Source: Bacillota bacterium (lineage in GTDB: Bacteria; Bacillota; Clostridia; Acetivibrionales; DTU013). Taken from it: a DNA stretch of 64,000 nucleotides. The DNA is taken from the NCBI GenBank assembly GCA_023433505.1, contig JAEZCO010000048.1, positions 1 to 64,000 of the forward strand, in the 5' to 3' direction. Of this stretch, positions 25,613 through 35,639 are shown piece by piece. Position numbers and translations under genes: made by a program. The number at the start of each line of letters is the position of its first letter. Within the stretch, counting starts at the first letter, position 1. The notes beneath the pieces are model-generated. The model was not told the DNA's origin, ran no database searches, and saw only the letters and a program-made list of their open reading frames with translations.

Positions 25613-26956
25613 TCATCTTAATCCTGCTAAATCTGTTCGCACGATATCCCAGGTTCCATGGATTCCAAGAAGATCCCGGACCTTTTTTTTTGCAAAACCC
25701 AACCCTGAATCGCTGTTGGTCATGACAATTACCGCACGGTTCAGGTCGGGACATAACACAAACAAACTCTGCATCCCCGGATTGATTCCGGAATGCCAAT
25801 AGGTCGTTGCCTTATCGCCGTGTTCGATTGCAATACCAGCTCCCCAGCCATTTACAGCATCAATGCGGGTTTGCTCAACGAACATTTCCTTCATTGCCGG
25901 CGACCCTGTGTTATAAATCTTTAGTAGTTCTTCCGCAAACAAGGTCATGTCTTTCGTGCAAGTATTCAGGGAGTATGCCGCATTGGGGGGCCTGTTGGAA
26001 AGTACCGGGCCAATTGGCAGCGGGAGGTGCAGCAGCATTCCCGAAATGATCAATGTGGCGATGCATAGAAGAAACGCCAGGTATTTCGATTTTTCCCGTT
26101 TCCGTGCCGCTATCAAAAGAAACGCGCTTGCCGCTCCCAAAATTAAGGCGGGAACAACCATACGAGGCAGGATGAATGTCAGCAATAAAAGCAGAAGAAT
26201 AAAGCCGGAGGCAATGCTAAAATAAAACAAGTTTTGTTTTTTGAAGAATGCGATTCTTAAAAGCAATCCCATAAGAAAGGCGACGCTGTAAATCACCAGA
26301 CCCAAGATAAGCCAGACAACGCAGGTATAGAGGAAAAAAGCTGAAGAATCGACATAGGGCGTTACCGTATGTGTGATGGAAAAGGTGCTGCTGGTCATTT
26401 TTAAAGGCTGAAAAACGTAGGCCTGCGCCGCATCTTCAAAACTTTTCCCGGTAATGTCCTCGATCACTTTTTGTAAATAGATGTACCCGACACCGGAATA
26501 GCTAAAATGACTTCCCGGATTAAAATATATTTTTTTGTCGACTCCCAGCTCAAAGCTGGGAGAAAATCCTGCGGTATGTGATAAAAGGTGACGAACGGTG
26601 ATTTCAGAGAATCTTGCATCGTTGGTGATCCACCTTTTGTCGAGATATGCGGTAATCTTATCGTCCAGCGCTAATTTTCCCGCCTCTTGCAACTTTAAGC
26701 AGAGATACGCCGCTATCATTTTGCCGTTTGAGCCTGCTTCAAAGATCATCTCGGAAGTGTCTTTTCCGCCATCATTTCCATAGGTAACGGCTATGCCATC
26801 CCGGATATACGAAACCGAAAAATTTCTTATTTCCTTGCCGTCCGTCCGGGCTGCTTGTTGTCTGGCGGCAACTGCTTGAACGTCAGAGATCACAATGGAT
26901 AGTAAAATGCAGAGCGACATGATTTGCAGCACGATGTCCCTTTTCCTCTTTTTCAA
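25613..26956 (-). CDS. Membrane-embedded beta-lactamase-fold serine hydrolase
   Basis: The 447-residue protein has the penicillin-binding/class C beta-lactamase-like fold. SxxK is present in AGSNGKMIAAY, the Tyr motif is YSG (in SHFSYSGVGY) and the third box is HSG (TYWHSGINPG). SHTAG is the usual HTSG-like element. A hydrophobic N-terminus (SLCILLSIVISDVQA) exports it. Four or five membrane segments are inserted between the Tyr and HSG boxes (about residues 200-310), which splits the catalytic domain. TTG 26956 with GGGAGAG at proper spacing is preferred over the longer frame to 27004. Function is likely a D,D-peptidase, esterase or peptidoglycan-related hydrolase; the substrate is unknown. 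It converges on the small membrane protein with a 12-base gap. Confidence 0.8.
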   Translation of the reverse strand: MKKRKRDIVLQIMSLCILLSIVISDVQAVAARQQAARTDGKEIRNFSVSYIRDGIAVTYGNDGGKDTSEMIFEAGSNGKMIAAYLCLKLQEAGKLALDDKITAYLDKRWITNDARFSEITVRHLLSHTAGFSPSFELGVDKKIYFNPGSHFSYSGVGYIYLQKVIEDITGKSFEDAAQAYVFQPLKMTSSTFSITHTVTPYVDSSAFFLYTCVVWLILGLVIYSVAFLMGLLLRIAFFKKQNLFYFSIASGFILLLLLLTFILPRMVVPALILGAASAFLLIAARKREKSKYLAFLLCIATLIISGMLLHLPLPIGPVLSNRPPNAAYSLNTCTKDMTLFAEELLKIYNTGSPAMKEMFVEQTRIDAVNGWGAGIAIEHGDKATTYWHSGINPGMQSLFVLCPDLNRAVIVMTNSDSGLGFAKKKVRDLLGIHGTWDIVRTDLAGLR

Positions 26957-27031
26957 TTTTGCTCTCTCCCATATTGGTATTTTTAAGGGTAAGTTGAACT
27001 TCAAATTTTATTCGTCGGTTGCTTTGTTTTT

Positions 27032-27853
27032 TTAATTTTTATGTTTGCTATGTCCGAATATAAAAATTATTACGGAAGCGGCGGCCAAGATGAAATATGC
27101 GAGGATGTCCCATATATCCGTAACCGGCTGGTTTGCGTATCTGGCAATAATACCGTTGATCCCTATTAATACTGGGATGCCAAGCATAACAACGATGGAT
27201 GCGGCAGCATATTTTTTCAGTTTGCTCCTGACAATCACAAAAAATGACACCCATAAGTAAATGAGCGAAAGGACGCAAGCACTGGTGCCAATGGGCATAA
27301 TCCTATGATCCATGCCAATAATCTTTTCGATGACGAACAAAAAAGGAATAATTGACAGGCTCAATAGAACAAGGGAGACAGCAATGCCTTTCTTACCCCA
27401 CGCTATCATGGGCATTGCCACCAGCCATATAAAAATAGTAGAACTTACGGGAAACCACGCCCATGTCACCTCTCCGGCGATAGCAAAGTTACAGATAACG
27501 CAAATAAACATCTCAAGCAGCAAAATAGCGGATGTAACGACTGCATACACCAGCCGTGTGTTTTTGGACCTGTTTTTTGTTACGGTATCCGCATATTGAA
27601 GAGTTGTTTCAATCATTGCTTCTACCTCCGGAGCAGACGCATTTTCTCTTTCCCCGTTCAAAAGCTCACGGATGGTAATGCCTAAAATATCGGAAAGCGG
27701 GGCAAGCAATGATATATCAGGGCAGCCAAGGCCGCGCTCCCATTTTGAAACAGCCTTGTCCGTAACTCCCAGCTGTTGTGCCAGTTCCTTCTGTGTAATT
27801 TTTTTCGATTTTCGCAAGTCGGAAATGAATTGAGCCATTTTTTCATTATTCAT
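27032..27853 (-). CDS. XRE-family regulator with C-terminal membrane domain
   Basis: The 273-residue protein has an N-terminal XRE helix-turn-helix (residues 6-62: KKITQKELAQQLGVTDKAV, SKWERGLGCPD) and a C-terminal region with about six hydrophobic helices from residue 100 on. Such membrane-tethered XRE regulators are common in Clostridia and often sense envelope stress. It lies 75 bases upstream of the serine hydrolase on the same strand, so it may control or accompany it. AAGGA precedes the ATG by six bases. Confidence 0.85.
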   Translation of the reverse strand: MNNEKMAQFISDLRKSKKITQKELAQQLGVTDKAVSKWERGLGCPDISLLAPLSDILGITIRELLNGERENASAPEVEAMIETTLQYADTVTKNRSKNTRLVYAVVTSAILLLEMFICVICNFAIAGEVTWAWFPVSSTIFIWLVAMPMIAWGKKGIAVSLVLLSLSIIPFLFVIEKIIGMDHRIMPIGTSACVLSLIYLWVSFFVIVRSKLKKYAAASIVVMLGIPVLIGINGIIARYANQPVTDIWDILAYFILAAASVIIFIFGHSKHKN

Positions 27854-28127
27854 GGTTATCCTTGACCTTTCTTTGTCCTATACTAAATATTCTAATGATT
27901 GCGGTAGAATCATCAACCGACCTTTGGTTGAATGGCGCAAAATAAACCAATCGTAGAGTAGCGCATCCTCTTTATCCGGTCGCTCTTTTTCATGTCAACA
28001 GCATAATTATAGTAAAACAAATGGGGAATGTATACAAACGATAAAATAAGAAGGAATTTTACCATCGGACAGCGAATATTCAATTATACCGTAAACGTTA
28101 ACGATAAATGTACAGTCCGGTAATCAG
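27854..28127. promoter_or_regulatory. Divergent intergenic region between XRE gene and kinase gene
   Basis: The 274-base gap holds the promoters of two diverging genes. The only site I can name is the LacI/CcpA-type palindrome at 28090-28103. AT-rich stretches at 28000-28060 may hold promoter boxes, but none is convincing. Confidence 0.4.
28090..28103. promoter_or_regulatory. LacI/CcpA-type operator upstream of the second sugar module
   Basis: CGTAAACGTTAACG is a near-palindrome around a central CG, as LacI-family proteins bind. The identical 14-mer is at 35569-35582 in front of the lacI-type gene. It also fits the CcpA cre consensus, so either regulator could use it. Confidence 0.65.
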
Positions 28128-29978
28128 ATGAAGGGGATTTTGGACAGGGTGGAGCTCATGGGAATACCATTTCTCAAAAGATTGAAATCCAGCATCATCA
28201 AAAAGCTCATATTGTCCTACATGGCGATTGTATTGATTCCAACCGTTGCGGGAGGACTGTTCATTTACAATTCCATGCAGGAAAACATCTGGAAGGACTT
28301 TTCCTGGTTGGTGGAAAATCAGCTAAGCCAGATGGAACGGAATATCACCGAAAGGGTTGAATCCTGCAGACAGGCTACCAATGCCATCCGCTGGGACAAC
28401 GATCTGATCAACGTACTTCAGGACGACTTGCAGGACCAGCTCCTTGTTGACATGCTGGCCAATAATATCGTACCAAAGCTGGAATCCATCTGCATGCAGA
28501 ACAGGAATATCTATAAATTGCGTGTAATTCATAGCAATACCAATATCGAAAGGGTCGCAGACCTGTTGTATTACGATAAAAACATAAGCAACGGCATATG
28601 GGGAAGCAGGCTGGAGGAATACAAAGCAGCACAGCTTTCAGCCTTTGACGATATGATCATCCAGCATTTTCATAATGAGAACCTTTTTATTAATCGGGAC
28701 AATCCCGGGAAAAGGCATGTAGTCTCCGTTTACCGGCCTATCTACGGCTATCTCAACAAAATGGCGGGGATCCTTGAAATTGATATCCTGGATGATTTAA
28801 TTCTGGAACCCTTGATGCATACCGATGATGCAAAATATGAGGTAACAAGCCTCGTTTCAATAAAGGGGGAGGTTTTGTACAGCAGCAGGCAAGGATTTGA
28901 AGGACTGACAAAGGATTATTTGCATAGCGAGGATAAATTCCAGTCATTCGCCCTGGACGGTAAACAATATTATGCGGCCAAAAGGTATGTTGAGGCTCTG
29001 CAAAGCTGGATTATCCTTTACATACCGCAAAGCGCCATGCGTTCCGGCGACGGCTATAAGGCGATCTTTGCACTTGCCGTAATTGCGGGATTGATTACAC
29101 TTTGCTTTCTGGCATATTTTCTGATCAGGCTCATCCTTGGAAAGCTTACAAAGCTGACCCAGGCCATGGATAGCGTTAAAAGGGGCAATCTTGAAACAGC
29201 TCTGGCAGTATGCGGCACCGATGAGGTAGACAGGCTGGCATTGGATTTTAACGCGATAGTGAAACGGATCAGAGAGCTGATAGACAATCTGAAAGAGTCC
29301 GGCAAGTCAGAGAAGGAAGCGATTTATAAGGCCCTTGAAAACCAGATGAATCCGCATTTTCTCTGCAACGCGCTGGACATGGTCAGGGTTACGGCGGAAA
29401 AGGAAAAGCAGCCGGAAATAGCAAATATCGTAGGAAGGCTGATGAATACGGTTGTCTACAACATCTCAACAAAGGAAAAATTCATCTCTTTAAAAGAGGA
29501 ATTAAAAAATGCCTCCGATTTTGTTGAACTCCATAATTTATTGAAGGCAAGAAAGGTTGAAATCCATATGCATGTTGACGGAGAAATGAATCAAAGGCTG
29601 GAGCAATACCGCATCCTGAAATTTGTACTGCAGCCGCTGGTGGAAAACGCCATTAAACATGGCTTTGGCAAGAAACAGGGGGAGTGCTGCATCTTTATCA
29701 ATGCCCGGCGTAACGGGGAGGCTGTGATGCTGACGATCGAGGATAACGGAACGGGAATATCCGAACCCAGGATGCGGGAGATAAAGGAGTACTTGAATTT
29801 GAACCATAAGGACTATACGCTGAGAACCTCGGGAAACGGTATCGGTTTAAGGAATATTCACGAGAGACTTGTCATCAACCATGGGACGGGATACGGGCTT
29901 GAAATTGAAAGCTGCCCGGGGATCGGGAGCTGTGTTACGCTGACCGTTCCTGTCATCCGTGGGGAATGCCATGAATGA
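28128..29978 (+). CDS. YesM-type sensor histidine kinase
   Basis: The 616-residue membrane kinase of the second sugar module has a membrane segment near residues 28-48 (KLILSYMAIVLIPTVAGG), an extracellular sensor of about 250 residues and a second membrane segment near 310-335. HAMP then leads to the phospho-His motif QMNPHFLCNALDM near 408. The ATP-binding boxes LVENAIKHGFG and EDNGTGIS follow. ATG 28158 (residue 11) has GGGTGGAG in front and is an equally plausible start. The reading frame ends inside the start of the response regulator, so the two are translationally coupled. Confidence 0.93.
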   Translation: MKGILDRVELMGIPFLKRLKSSIIKKLILSYMAIVLIPTVAGGLFIYNSMQENIWKDFSWLVENQLSQMERNITERVESCRQATNAIRWDNDLINVLQDDLQDQLLVDMLANNIVPKLESICMQNRNIYKLRVIHSNTNIERVADLLYYDKNISNGIWGSRLEEYKAAQLSAFDDMIIQHFHNENLFINRDNPGKRHVVSVYRPIYGYLNKMAGILEIDILDDLILEPLMHTDDAKYEVTSLVSIKGEVLYSSRQGFEGLTKDYLHSEDKFQSFALDGKQYYAAKRYVEALQSWIILYIPQSAMRSGDGYKAIFALAVIAGLITLCFLAYFLIRLILGKLTKLTQAMDSVKRGNLETALAVCGTDEVDRLALDFNAIVKRIRELIDNLKESGKSEKEAIYKALENQMNPHFLCNALDMVRVTAEKEKQPEIANIVGRLMNTVVYNISTKEKFISLKEELKNASDFVELHNLLKARKVEIHMHVDGEMNQRLEQYRILKFVLQPLVENAIKHGFGKKQGECCIFINARRNGEAVMLTIEDNGTGISEPRMREIKEYLNLNHKDYTLRTSGNGIGLRNIHERLVINHGTGYGLEIESCPGIGSCVTLTVPVIRGECHE

Positions 29979-31566
29979 TATCCGAAATAGCAGCGGTCGG
30001 GGGAAGGGGATGCAAAAAATGCAGGATGTGCTAGTAGTAGATGACCAGAAGCCTGTGCGGACTTATATAATGGATATGATCAATGAGATGAAGCTGGATA
30101 TTGGCCGTATTTTTGAAGCGTCGGACGGGATGGAAGCTCTGGAGGCGGTTCGGGGGAATAAGCCGGAGATCATTCTTGTGGACATCATGATGCCGCGATT
30201 GGATGGGTTGGAGTTTATCCGCGAGATCCGGGAGGAAAAAATAGAAAGTCATATCATCATTATGTCCGCCCACCAGGATTTTCGATATGCAAAAAAGGCC
30301 ATCAACTATAAGGTGGATGACTACCTGTTAAAGCCTGTTTTGAAAAATGAACTCTATTCCGTACTTTTGACTGTAACCAGCAGCATTCAAAAGCAGAAGC
30401 AGATTTCCAGCACGGTAAGCAAGCAGGAGGAGCATTACCGCAGCATGCTGCTGACCGAATATCTGACCGGCAAGGATATATTCATCAATGTACAAAGCCT
30501 TCTTAAAAACGCAGGAATACTCCCGGAGCACACTTTTTTCACAATCGCCCTCCTGCAGACGGAGAAAATGGAAGCGGAGGAAATGGAGGCCATAAGGACG
30601 GAGCTGGCTTATCGGTTGGAACTGAAAGGCTATGCGGCAGTTTCATGTTTTAATGGAGTCAATGAGCTTATCTGCATCATCAGCTTGCCTGAGCATGGGG
30701 ATCAAGCCTTCATCGATGAAATGACACGCTTCATGCCGAATAATCTTGTGAAAAAAAGCAGCTGTGGATTGAGTGCCGTTCTGCCTGGAGTACACTCCCT
30801 GAGAGAGCTGTACCGGCAGGCACATATCGCTGTCAGGGAATGCGTGTACAGGGGATGCAGGATAATGTCGTATTCTGAAATAAAGAAAAATCCCCAATCC
30901 TTGATAAGCAGCCGCAGGTGCGATGAAATCCTGGGACTGCTGGAAAACGGCATAAGGAGCGAGCTGGATCGAAGGCTGGAAGAGCTTTTTATCAAGCTGA
31001 ACAAGGAGAATTACAGTATTTGTGAGATTGAAAATTCCATGCTCTACCTGGTGGAATATCTCTATCTGCATTTGACGGAGGACTATCCGGAGATTTGCGA
31101 CATAGAAGCAGCCCGGAGCCTGCTTCACAATGCAAAAAAAATTTTTAACATCAAGGTGGAGGTCAAGCAGATCATCGATGCTATGTTCAATAATATCCGG
31201 CGGCATCAGGGAAGTGATAATCCAAAGCAACCCGTCGATTATCTGCTGGAATATATCAAAACCAACTTTCATAAGGATATCTCACTGTCTCAGGCGGCAA
31301 ACGAGCTATCGATGAATTACAGCTACATCAGCAATTTGTTTACCATAAAGGTGGGCCGGACCTTCTCCGACTACCTGATGCAATACCGGCTGGAAAAGTC
31401 GAAAAAATTATTGCTGGATTCCAGGGACAAGATCCATGACATTGCCGGGAAATGCGGCTACAGCAATACAAAATATTTCTTCAAGGTCTTCAAGGAGCAG
31501 ACGGGCCATACTCCGGGGGAATACAGGGAGCTGTACTCCAAACAGAAATACGCCGTAATCCCATGA
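29971..31566 (+). CDS. YesN-type response regulator (receiver + AraC domain)
   Basis: The regulator has a receiver domain (VLVVDDQKPVR, phospho-Asp in ILVDIMMPRLDG) and a C-terminal AraC domain (DISLSQAANELSMNYSYIS, IAGKCGYSNTKYFFKVFKE). The middle section is poorly conserved, as in other YesN proteins. ATG 29971 overlaps the kinase stop. ATG 30019, nine bases after GGGAAGGGG, gives the more typical N-terminus MQDVLVVDD and may be the real start. It probably activates the binding-protein operon at 31.77 kb. Confidence 0.92.
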   Translation: MNDIRNSSGRGKGMQKMQDVLVVDDQKPVRTYIMDMINEMKLDIGRIFEASDGMEALEAVRGNKPEIILVDIMMPRLDGLEFIREIREEKIESHIIIMSAHQDFRYAKKAINYKVDDYLLKPVLKNELYSVLLTVTSSIQKQKQISSTVSKQEEHYRSMLLTEYLTGKDIFINVQSLLKNAGILPEHTFFTIALLQTEKMEAEEMEAIRTELAYRLELKGYAAVSCFNGVNELICIISLPEHGDQAFIDEMTRFMPNNLVKKSSCGLSAVLPGVHSLRELYRQAHIAVRECVYRGCRIMSYSEIKKNPQSLISSRRCDEILGLLENGIRSELDRRLEELFIKLNKENYSICEIENSMLYLVEYLYLHLTEDYPEICDIEAARSLLHNAKKIFNIKVEVKQIIDAMFNNIRRHQGSDNPKQPVDYLLEYIKTNFHKDISLSQAANELSMNYSYISNLFTIKVGRTFSDYLMQYRLEKSKKLLLDSRDKIHDIAGKCGYSNTKYFFKVFKEQTGHTPGEYRELYSKQKYAVIP

Positions 31567-31767
31567 CCTAAAACATTTATACCCAAGCCAAAATAAGTTG
31601 GGTGATTCTGCAGGCATTTCATGGCATACTGGTATCAAACAGCTGTTCATCGTTATTTTATGGAATTCCTAAACCCATAAATTGCCGGATCCCGGTGTTT
31701 ATGCGGAAGTTTGTTTTGCTTTTTCCTGTATGTGCGTTTTATCTAAATTTGAATGGAGGAAATTGAA

Positions 31768-33525
31768 ATGAAAAAATGCTCTGGGCAAATTATAGCAATG
31801 CTGGCCATGCTGATATTCCTTACATCCACAGTAACAGGTTTAACGGCCTGCTCCGGTCAAGGAAAGGAGCCTGCCGGCAATCTTTCAACAGGACCGGCGG
31901 AGGGCCAGGCAAGCAGTCAAAATGCCGGAAATACAGAGGAAAAGCCTTTGTATGTCATTCCGGTTTTCGGGAACGCAAATCTTATTAAAAGAAGTGATGA
32001 GACTCCGGTATATCAAAAGATCAAAGAAAAATTCAATATTGTGTTTGAAATGATTCCCGGTGTCGGAGATTACAAGGAAAAGCTGAATCTGATGCTGGCA
32101 GCCGGGGATTATCCGGAGTTGCTGCGGCTGGAGGATCAGGACACAACGGATAAATATATTAAAGCGGGAGCGCTGCTTCCCTTGGATCCTTATCTTGACA
32201 AGTGTCCGAATTTCGTTGAGCTGTACAAGGAAAGCATACCTTACTGGAGGCTGGCAGCCGGGGATGGCAAGCTGTACAACTGGAATATTTTGATGCCCCA
32301 GGATCTGAACAACTTTCCAGAGAACAACGACATAGCAATACGAAGCGATATTCTGGAGGAAGCGGGCTGGCCGAATATCGTTTCATCGGATGATTATGTC
32401 TCACTGCTCTCGGAAGCCATAAAGAAACATCCATTAACCGACGGCAAGAAAACCCTTGGGATCGTCGCCCCCTTTGGGGAGTCCTGGGGGATGGCCGGTA
32501 TCGGCCCCATTATGTATGAAAAGGGAAGGTATACCCAGGTTGCCAATGGCGCAGTGGCGTGGAGCCAGCCCGACAAGAAGTTTGTGGATATGGTGGCAAA
32601 TGAATACACAAAAGAGGGTTTTCAATTCTTTAACAAGCTTTACAGAAATGGAGTGCTGGACAGGGAAAGCTTTACGGATAAAATGGACCAGGTGATGGAA
32701 AAGCTGAACAGCGGACGGGCCCTTGGATGCTGGTATATCCGTTGGGTTGCGTCGGGTGCGAACAGCGAGCTTGAAACGGCAGGGAAAGCGAACCTGCAAT
32801 ATATTACATTACCGGTCCAGTCGCCCAAACAGATCGCAAACAATGAGAAGCGGATGATCATGACAGCGGTGAACAGGCCCTTTGACACCGTCGTCATTAC
32901 GAAAAATGCCAAGTACCCGGAGAGAATCATGGAGCTTGTGGATTGGGCGTCCAGCGATGAGGGACAGATACTGCTCCAGAGCGGTATCGAAGGGGTTCAT
33001 TACACCAGAAATGCCGATGGCAAGCGGGTACCGACGGAAGAATATAAAAAGGGTGTTACCAGCGACAAAGACTATTTGCAGAAACAGGGACTGGGAGCGC
33101 TGGTAGGTATGATCGGTAATGCCGCATGCTCTTCCACGGTGGATGGGCAGCCCTACGATCTTGGAATGATACCCGAGGTTAAAGACGAGCTGTTGCCCCA
33201 GCGTGTAAAAGATGCATACAAGGCCATGGGCTGGAGAAATTCCATGCAGTGGTGGCAGGACAATGCTGTCGGCGTGAATGTAGGCATTGCCTCGGGGATC
33301 AGTATCAACCCGGCAACGGAGTTGGGCGCGCTGGAAGCGAAGATAGCGGATTTACGCCTGAAATACTCGTCGAAAATCATGCTTGCCAAAAGTGATGAAG
33401 AATTTGAGAATTTGTATAACACCTTGCTTAAGGAACATGAAAAGCTTCAGCCCCAGAAGGTCGTTGACGAATATAACAGGCTGTATACCGAGGGAATCGT
33501 AAAGCTTGAGCAGTACATGAAATAA
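31768..33525 (+). CDS. Extracellular solute-binding lipoprotein (LplA-like)
   Basis: This 585-residue lipoprotein has a signal peptide ending LTAC with lipidated Cys28, then a Gly/Ser/Gln-rich spacer. The mature part has the family-1 binding-protein pattern: GVGDYKEKLNLMLAAGDYPEL, LRLEDQDTTDKYIKAGALLPL and a conserved WASSDEGQILLQSGIEGVHY block typical of the LplA group. ATG 31768 with GGAGGAAATTGAA is chosen over 31753. It delivers an oligosaccharide to the two permeases that follow. The substrate is unknown, and this module has no glycosidase of its own. Confidence 0.92.
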   Translation: MKKCSGQIIAMLAMLIFLTSTVTGLTACSGQGKEPAGNLSTGPAEGQASSQNAGNTEEKPLYVIPVFGNANLIKRSDETPVYQKIKEKFNIVFEMIPGVGDYKEKLNLMLAAGDYPELLRLEDQDTTDKYIKAGALLPLDPYLDKCPNFVELYKESIPYWRLAAGDGKLYNWNILMPQDLNNFPENNDIAIRSDILEEAGWPNIVSSDDYVSLLSEAIKKHPLTDGKKTLGIVAPFGESWGMAGIGPIMYEKGRYTQVANGAVAWSQPDKKFVDMVANEYTKEGFQFFNKLYRNGVLDRESFTDKMDQVMEKLNSGRALGCWYIRWVASGANSELETAGKANLQYITLPVQSPKQIANNEKRMIMTAVNRPFDTVVITKNAKYPERIMELVDWASSDEGQILLQSGIEGVHYTRNADGKRVPTEEYKKGVTSDKDYLQKQGLGALVGMIGNAACSSTVDGQPYDLGMIPEVKDELLPQRVKDAYKAMGWRNSMQWWQDNAVGVNVGIASGISINPATELGALEAKIADLRLKYSSKIMLAKSDEEFENLYNTLLKEHEKLQPQKVVDEYNRLYTEGIVKLEQYMK

Positions 33526-33626
33526 CATTGGTCATGTGACCGGATCGGGAAATTGAATAATCGGACAGAGCACCGGAGACTCAAATGCTTTGGTGCTCTT
33601 TTCCAGTAACCGGGAGGAGAAGCATT

Positions 33627-34583
33627 TTGAACACTATACCCGTTGAAAGTATGAAGGTCACAGTAAAACGCAAGGGTTTGCGCCAAAAGCTCGCTAAACA
33701 GAAATATCTGTTTTTGATGCTGGCGCCGGCGTTTCTGCTGGTATTTATTTTTAACTATCTTACGCTGGGCGGATGGGTTATTGCCTTTAAAAATTATCAG
33801 GTGGGATTGAGCATCTGGGATGCCGAGTGGGTCGGCCTCACCCATTTCAAATCCTTTCTCCTGGCCAACAATGACTATTTGTACTTATTAAGAAATACGC
33901 TGGTTATGAATTTTTCCATGTTGATTATTATTCTTGGCGCAGCCATGGTTTTTGCGATTTTACTCAACGAGTTGAGAATGCGGCTGATTTCAAGAGTGAT
34001 ACAAACGGTATCCTTTTTTCCTTTTTTTATATCCTGGGTGATTGTATATTCCATTACCTCCGCATTATTTTCAGTAACCAGCGGCGCAGTCAATGAGAGC
34101 TTGCTCCAATGGGGTATTCTCAAGGAAGGCATGGATATCCTCGGGAATCCGGATTTTTCATGGGGCTTGGCGGTATTTGTGAATCTGTGGAAAACACTGG
34201 GGTACAATGGTGTGATATTCATCGCGGCTATTGCTTCCATACCGGAAGAACTGTACGAGGCTGCGGAGATGGACGGCGCCAGCCGCTGGCATAAAATCCG
34301 GTATATAACCATACCGGGCATGATGGCAACAGTCATCGTCCTGCTCATTTTAAACAGCGGGTGGATTTTGAATTCCAACTTTGAAATGTACTTCCTCTTT
34401 ACCAATTCCATGAACTGGGAGAAGATGGAGGTGCTTGACATGTATGTTTACAAATTCGGCGTCAAGCTGACCAACTATCCTTATGCAACAGCGGTTGGGA
34501 TTTTAAAGACCATCGTCAGCGTTTTTCTTATTATGACCGTCAATCGAATTGCAAAAAGAACATCCGGCAAAGGCATTATGTAA
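33627..34583 (+). CDS. ABC transporter permease, LplB type
   Basis: The 318-residue permease of the second importer has about six membrane helices and the EAA loop EAAEMDGASRWHKIRYITIPG. The longest frame begins at 33585, but TTG 33627, seven bases after GGGAGGAG, is the start supported by the ribosome site. It pairs with the LplC-type permease that starts 16 bases after its stop. Confidence 0.92.
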   Translation: MNTIPVESMKVTVKRKGLRQKLAKQKYLFLMLAPAFLLVFIFNYLTLGGWVIAFKNYQVGLSIWDAEWVGLTHFKSFLLANNDYLYLLRNTLVMNFSMLIIILGAAMVFAILLNELRMRLISRVIQTVSFFPFFISWVIVYSITSALFSVTSGAVNESLLQWGILKEGMDILGNPDFSWGLAVFVNLWKTLGYNGVIFIAAIASIPEELYEAAEMDGASRWHKIRYITIPGMMATVIVLLILNSGWILNSNFEMYFLFTNSMNWEKMEVLDMYVYKFGVKLTNYPYATAVGILKTIVSVFLIMTVNRIAKRTSGKGIM

Positions 34584-34599
34584 AAAAGGGGAGGCCACT

Positions 34600-35472
34600 A
34601 TGCGGCAAAGAACTACAAGCAGCATCATTTTTGATTCATGCAATATTATTTTTATGGCATTGCTTTTTTTAATCTTCACCTATCCGTTTATTTATATCAT
34701 CAGTTACTCGTTCAGTGAGCAGTCACAGATATCCGGGGGGATGATCCTCTGGCCCCGGGGGTTCACGCTGGATGCTTACATGCTTGTGTTCAGCAATCCT
34801 TCCACACTGAGCGGACTCTTTATTTCCATGGCACGGACCATTTCAGGTCCCGTCATCATGGTGTTTTTTACGTCCATGGCGGCATATTGCCTTACACGGA
34901 ATGATCTGGCGGGGGTCAGGTTTTTCCGGAGGTTCTTTGTCTTTACCTTATACTTTTCCAGCGGTTTGATCCCTTATTATCTGATGATCAAAACCTTGCA
35001 CCTGTCGGGATCTTTTCTCGTCTATATCATTCCGTCCGCCATCTCGGTCTTTAATATGATCCTGATAAAAACCTATATCGAAAGCCTGCCGAAAGAATTG
35101 GAAGAGTCGGGCTTTATCGACGGAGCCAATGATATTGTCATCTACTGGAAGATCATTTTTCCCATTTGCACGCCTGTCATTGCTGCCGTTGTCTTATTCG
35201 AGGCCGTGGGACACTGGAATTCCTTTGTTGATACGCAGCTTTACAATTCCATGAACCGGAAGCTTTTTACCCTCCAGTATGTTTTGTATCAGACACTTTC
35301 AGCGACAACAACAATGCAGGGAAATCACAACAACACTCATTCGCGGGTTGTTTCGCCGCAAAGCCTGAAAATGGCCATAACCATTATCACCGTCATCCCC
35401 ATCACCTTTGTATACCCATTCCTGCAGAGACACTTTGCAAAAGGGCTGCTGATCGGTTCCGTTAAGGGTTGA
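34600..35472 (+). CDS. ABC transporter permease, LplC/YtcP type
   Basis: The 290-residue permease has about six membrane helices, the EAA loop EESGFIDGANDIVIYWKIIFP and the family C-terminus YPFLQRHFAKGLLIGSVKG. ATG 34600 follows GGGGAGG and is preferred over 34549. It completes the second importer. No ATPase is encoded nearby, so a shared ATPase is expected elsewhere in the genome. Confidence 0.93.
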   Translation: MRQRTTSSIIFDSCNIIFMALLFLIFTYPFIYIISYSFSEQSQISGGMILWPRGFTLDAYMLVFSNPSTLSGLFISMARTISGPVIMVFFTSMAAYCLTRNDLAGVRFFRRFFVFTLYFSSGLIPYYLMIKTLHLSGSFLVYIIPSAISVFNMILIKTYIESLPKELEESGFIDGANDIVIYWKIIFPICTPVIAAVVLFEAVGHWNSFVDTQLYNSMNRKLFTLQYVLYQTLSATTTMQGNHNNTHSRVVSPQSLKMAITIITVIPITFVYPFLQRHFAKGLLIGSVKG

Positions 35473-35568
35473 AGACCTTCAGGCCGGTTGCCGGTGAGTC
35501 AGGGCGCCGGATACAAATTTTATTTGCAAAAGAGGATTTGGACAACAAACGGCGAATAACTATATTGG

Positions 35569-35582
35569 CGTAAACGTTAACG
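35569..35582. promoter_or_regulatory. LacI/CcpA-type operator upstream of the LacI regulator
   Basis: CGTAAACGTTAACG is identical to the 14-mer at 28090-28103. Its position 57 bases before the lacI-type gene suggests autoregulation and shared control of the 28-36.7 kb module. Confidence 0.65.
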
Positions 35583-35639
35583 GTAAAGAAAACACCGTGC
35601 TGCGGTGATATTATTCGTTTTAGGAGAAGGAAAGATCAA

